Source of the DNA: a virus
Strand: one strand, 5' to 3'
Length of the DNA: 64,000 nucleotides
IMG/VR virus record: IMGVR_UViG_3300029258_002750
Span: 1-64,000 of that record
Shown here one piece after another: positions 60,753 to 64,000 of the stretch. Position numbers and translations under genes: made by a program. Position 1 is the stretch's first letter. Each line of letters begins with the position of its first letter. The notes beneath the pieces were generated by a model that was not told the origin of the DNA, did no database searches, and saw only the letters and a list, made by a program, of their open reading frames with translations.

Positions 60753-62785
60753 TGATCAGCTACGAGCACGGTCGCTGGCGGTCATCTCGCACTAACACCG
60801 AGAAGCTGAACGCGGCACTCGAGGCCGTCCGTCAGCTGACTGACGAGGAGCGCGCCGCGTTAGGGCTCGTCCTCGGTGAGTTCGAGGGCACCGGCCATAG
60901 CGAGACCGCCGACGAGGCGGCCGAGTTCGAGTGGGAGGAGACGCCGCTTCCGATCGATGAGTGGCTCCAGAGTGAGTACCACATCGGCGAGACCGGCAAG
61001 GATCTCTACCCGATCCTCCGCGAGGATATGTGCGAGCTGTTCCACGCGGGCGCGCTCAAGAAGGGCGGCTACGCGGAGGCCGTACTCACGGGAGCTATTG
61101 GGTGGGGTAAGGATTACTTCGCAACCACGGCCACGATGCGGGTGCTCTACGAGGTGCTCTGCCTGAAGAATCCGCAGCACACGTTAGGGCTGGGCGCGGG
61201 CGAGCCGATTCACATTGTCCCGATCTCGCGAACAGTTGCCCAAGCCAAGAGAGTGGTTTTCGGCGGCCTCTGCAAGAAGCTCAACCTCGCCGACTGGTTC
61301 CGGGGCAAGTTCGTCGAGACGATGGAGGAGGTCCGGTTCCGAGACAAGGGCGTCTACATCGTCGGCGGCGCGTCACAGGATGCAAGCGCACTCGGGTTGA
61401 ACGTAATTTGTGCGTTGGTTGATGAATCGAACTTCATGGGGGAAGGCAAAGTTGCTACAGGAAGCGCCAGTGGTGAGGCGTATGATAAAGCAACAATGAT
61501 CTACAACGCGCTCGCCCGGCGCGTGAAGTCGCGATACGAGCGCCACGGCGTCTCCGGCCTGGTCTTCCTCATCTCGTCCAAGAGGTCTACTGAAGATTTC
61601 ACCGAGCGTCATCTGAAGCAGGCGATGAAGGACGACGATCCCACGGTCTTCGCCCGCGACTACGCCACCTGGCATGTGCATCCTGAGCCCTTCAAGGACC
61701 AGAAGTGGCACAAGGTCATGGTGTCGCCGAAGAGCGGCAAGAGCCGGTTGCTCGAGGAAGATGAGGACGTTGAGGAAGACGAGAACACGATCGTCTTCGA
61801 GTATCCCGACGACTACCACGAGGAGTTCGTCAACGACACGGACGGCGCGGTCCGAGACTTCGGCGGTATCGCGACCGACTTCGCGGGCAAGTTGTGGATC
61901 ACCCGGCGCCAGGCGATCGACGAGATGTTCGATCACGGTCGGCCGCAGTGGTTCGGTACCTCTGAGTGGAGGACCGACCGGATGCTGCGGTTCAACTGGA
62001 AGCTCTTCATGGGCGAGAGTGCGGACAAGGAACCTTGCCCTGCCTGCTGCCCTGGCGCAGTTCGACACGTTCACATCGACCTGAGCACGAACCAGTGCGC
62101 GACTGGCTTCTGTATGGGGCACGTGGCGGGTTCTGTCGAGGTGACCCGGCGCGACCCGGAGACGAACGAGCAGCGGCGGGAGGATGCCGTCGTTATCCAC
62201 ATCGACTGCATCCTGCGGATCGTGGCGCCGGACGGCGGCGATGTGGATCACGGCGAGGTTCGCGGCCTGGTCTACAAGCTGATGAAGGGCGGGGTCCCGA
62301 TCCGGTCGGTCTCGATGGACCAGTACCTAGCTCCCTCCAACCTCCAGATGTTCAAGCGCAAGGGACTCAGGACTGAGGAGATCGGCGAGCGGCGCTTCAA
62401 GCTCAAGCCTTACATCACGACCAGGCAGGCTCTCTACGAGGGGCGCGTGATGTCCCCTGTGTCCGAGAATCTGTCGAACGAGCTGAAGTCGCTCGAGTTG
62501 CACCCGTCCGGCAAGAAGGTGATCGTTCCCGCGAAGGGGTCGAAGGATCTGGCGGATGCGCTATGCGGCGTGGTCTACTACATCTCGGAGAACATGCGGG
62601 CCGGGGTTGTCCTCGCGCCATCGCTGGGGGTATCCGGGAGCGCGAGACCAAGCGGTCCGCAGTGGAGTTCCGGCGGGAATATCGACTGGGGCGACGACGA
62701 TGAGTACGATTATGCGCCTCCGCCTACGTCCGATGGCCCCGGCGGTGATGGTGGAGGGTTCTCGTCGTGGATCATTCTCGGCTGA
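60752..62785 (+). CDS. Terminase large subunit
   Basis: The protein has 677 residues from GTG 60752. TGAIGWGKDYF is Walker A, VICALVDESNF is Walker B, and HVHIDLSTN and SVSMDQY fit the C-terminal RNase H-like nuclease acidic residues. It packages DNA into proheads. A stretch around 61380-61500, spanning Walker B, is visibly AT-richer than the rest. Confidence 0.82.
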   Translation: MISYEHGRWRSSRTNTEKLNAALEAVRQLTDEERAALGLVLGEFEGTGHSETADEAAEFEWEETPLPIDEWLQSEYHIGETGKDLYPILREDMCELFHAGALKKGGYAEAVLTGAIGWGKDYFATTATMRVLYEVLCLKNPQHTLGLGAGEPIHIVPISRTVAQAKRVVFGGLCKKLNLADWFRGKFVETMEEVRFRDKGVYIVGGASQDASALGLNVICALVDESNFMGEGKVATGSASGEAYDKATMIYNALARRVKSRYERHGVSGLVFLISSKRSTEDFTERHLKQAMKDDDPTVFARDYATWHVHPEPFKDQKWHKVMVSPKSGKSRLLEEDEDVEEDENTIVFEYPDDYHEEFVNDTDGAVRDFGGIATDFAGKLWITRRQAIDEMFDHGRPQWFGTSEWRTDRMLRFNWKLFMGESADKEPCPACCPGAVRHVHIDLSTNQCATGFCMGHVAGSVEVTRRDPETNEQRREDAVVIHIDCILRIVAPDGGDVDHGEVRGLVYKLMKGGVPIRSVSMDQYLAPSNLQMFKRKGLRTEEIGERRFKLKPYITTRQALYEGRVMSPVSENLSNELKSLELHPSGKKVIVPAKGSKDLADALCGVVYYISENMRAGVVLAPSLGVSGSARPSGPQWSSGGNIDWGDDDEYDYAPPPTSDGPGGDGGGFSSWIILG

Positions 62786-63057
62786 CTCGTAGGCCGCTCA
62801 AGACCCTGAGCGAGGTCGCGACGGGCCGCGAGCCCCACAAGGCCGACCGTCTGACCAACCGAGTTCGACGGCTCGTGGACAAGTTTGCCTCCAGGCGGTT
62901 CAACCGAGCTGGCTACAACCGCAAGGAGCGGGAGAACTACCACAAGCGGATCCCTCAGTCGCAGGACAAGCGTCGGCTCCACCCAGCTGACACCTCCGGC
63001 AAGAAGCGGGTCGCGCCCGAGAAGCGCGTCGGCGCGGGCAGGCTCCGCCGTCGATGA
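62767..63057 (+). CDS. Small basic protein, 96 aa
   Basis: GTG 62767 overlaps the terminase end. It is strongly basic throughout (NRVRRLVDKFASRRFNRAGY), possibly nucleic-acid-binding; no family. Confidence 0.52.
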   Translation: MDHSRLTRRPLKTLSEVATGREPHKADRLTNRVRRLVDKFASRRFNRAGYNRKERENYHKRIPQSQDKRRLHPADTSGKKRVAPEKRVGAGRLRRR

Positions 63058-63305
63058 GATGCCCTCGTTGCAAGCACCACGGCTCGAAGGTGACGAAGAC
63101 GACGCGCCCGATCGATGAGGGCATGTTCGAGTTCGGCACCCTGAAGAAGCGCGAGCGCCGGTGCGACGAGTGCAAGGGCCGGTTCTTTACCTACGAGATC
63201 CATGAGGATGCGTTTCGTAGAATGCTCACCCTTACTGAGGGTAAGCCTGTCCGCCGGTCGCTCCGAACGGGGGGCACGCCGAAGTACCGCAAGTCGCACG
63301 TGTAG
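63054..63305 (+). CDS. NrdR-like zinc ribbon, 83 aa
   Basis: MRCPRCKHHGSKVTKTTRP and KKRERRCDECKGRFFTYE match the N-terminal zinc ribbon of NrdR. The ATP-cone domain that follows in NrdR is absent. It could regulate ribonucleotide reductase promoters or be a repurposed DNA-binding ribbon. Confidence 0.7.
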   Translation: MRCPRCKHHGSKVTKTTRPIDEGMFEFGTLKKRERRCDECKGRFFTYEIHEDAFRRMLTLTEGKPVRRSLRTGGTPKYRKSHV

Positions 63306-63312
63306 GGGCAGC

Positions 63313-64000
63313 ATGAACTGGGCAACCCTGATCGAGGTCGAATGCGACAAGGACATCAAGATCAAGGATCCGACGCCCAAGCCCGAGGTGCAGGCGTCGC
63401 CGATCATCCTGGGTCGGGTCACGGCCGCGATCGAGCGCGGTCGTCAGCGGGTCGATGCTCAGGCCGCGAAGCTCGCTAAGGCCAAGGCGAAGGTAGGCAA
63501 AGCGAAGACGGACAAGGCGAAGCACAAGGCCGAGGTCTCGGCGGCCTGCGAAGCGCTCCGCGTGAAGGCGCGAGAGGCCGACCTGGAGTTCTCCCTCAAC
63601 AGGTGGAAGAACCTGGAGGTGATGGCGAAGGAGAACCTGGCGAAGGAGAAGGAGACGCGGGCCAACCTCATCGCCAAGGGCAAGCCCACGGACCACGTGG
63701 ACGAGACCATCGCGAAGATCGAGGCGTGGCTGCATTTCGGCGGTAGTGCGTCGAGCCACGGCCAGGATCACCTGGCCAACCACGGGAACGAGGACTTCAA
63801 GCCTGGGCCGATGCTCGGCATCTCCTACAACTACGGCAAGAGCAAACTGCTCGGGCCGGACGGCAACGAGTTCGACCCTATCTCGTGTTTCGAGACTGAG
63901 AAGGAGAAAGCAAAGACCGATGCGGTGATGACGGCCCTCGCGCCTGAGCCATCGCTCGAGCCCGCGACCGAGCCGGTCGTGGCTGGACCGAAGTCGGTCG
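63313..64000 (+). CDS. Coiled-coil protein, start only (runs off the right edge)
   Basis: ATG 63313. After a short N-terminus, a long Lys/Ala/Glu coiled coil (AAKLAKAKAKVGKAKTDKAK) spans about residues 50-130. A Pro/Glu-rich part then begins near the edge. Position after the terminase suggests a structural-region or portal-adjacent gene, but nothing identifies it. Confidence 0.5.
   Translation, partial: MNWATLIEVECDKDIKIKDPTPKPEVQASPIILGRVTAAIERGRQRVDAQAAKLAKAKAKVGKAKTDKAKHKAEVSAACEALRVKAREADLEFSLNRWKNLEVMAKENLAKEKETRANLIAKGKPTDHVDETIAKIEAWLHFGGSASSHGQDHLANHGNEDFKPGPMLGISYNYGKSKLLGPDGNEFDPISCFETEKEKAKTDAVMTALAPEPSLEPATEPVVAGPKSV

Overview
The window looks like about 64 kb of a large tailed dsDNA phage, with high GC, dense gene packing and many ATGA or GTGA start/stop overlaps. 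It carries a terminase large subunit, a phage replisome, RecA, several DNA methyltransferases, an intein, a tmRNA and a very large tRNA array next to a Ro60 (TROVE) gene. The high GC, the leaderless-type promoters (TA[GT]AAC 6-7 nt before a start codon) and the tRNA + tmRNA + Ro combination, which I recall from large actinobacteriophages, suggest an actinobacterial or similar high-GC host. No host marker settles this.

Layout. 1-6.4 kb (+): nucleotide metabolism (deoxynucleoside kinase end, thymidine kinase), a MoxR ATPase with a VWA peptidase, a radical SAM protein and small proteins. 6.5-17 kb (-): a tRNA-like UAA gene, small proteins, a possible PD-(D/E)XK nuclease, and then an RNA region with about 45 tRNAs covering all 20 amino acids, a tmRNA, and at least seven repeated two-helix RNAs that I read as Y RNAs. 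A homing-type nuclease, an HNH nuclease, a sulfotransferase and zinc proteins are interspersed. 17-20.6 kb (-): Ro60 and small proteins. 20.6-30 kb: a TGT/DpdA-like protein, ParB-like, HAD and GroES proteins, a lipoprotein, a cassette of tiny overlapping genes, a degenerate DnaB-like ATPase and a peptidyl-tRNA hydrolase-like gene with a 1-nt frame problem. 30-44 kb (+): replication (two wHTH proteins, DnaN clamp, helicase loader, DnaB, primase, second MoxR/VWA pair, SSB-like protein, methyltransferase, intein-bearing family A polymerase). 44-56 kb (+): ParB-methyltransferase fusion, Dam-like methylase, SLOG protein, SF2 helicase, RecA, Cas4/RecB-like nuclease, RuvC and uracil-DNA glycosylase. 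56-64 kb (+): two sigma-like factors, ParB, terminase small and large subunits, NrdR-like zinc ribbon and the start of a structural-region gene.

Three signals stand out. (1) About 41 tRNAs share a coordinated double change at the tRNA elbow: A18 replaces G18 in the D-loop and G55 replaces the near-universal U55 (T-loop TGC instead of TTC). (2) Seven RNAs with a shared two-helix core resemble Ro-binding Y RNAs. Three of them enclose circularly permuted tRNA modules that keep the canonical G18/U55 elbow, so the phage seems to carry 'host-like' tRNA mimics beside 'non-host-like' real tRNAs, with a Ro protein adjacent. (3) A short peptide, roughly P-S-A-V-(D/E)-x-L-(A/G)-(D/A)-L-V, recurs in about 15-20 otherwise unrelated proteins and is even inserted in the polymerase exonuclease domain and a helicase. 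All RNA structures and tertiary positions were assigned by eye.
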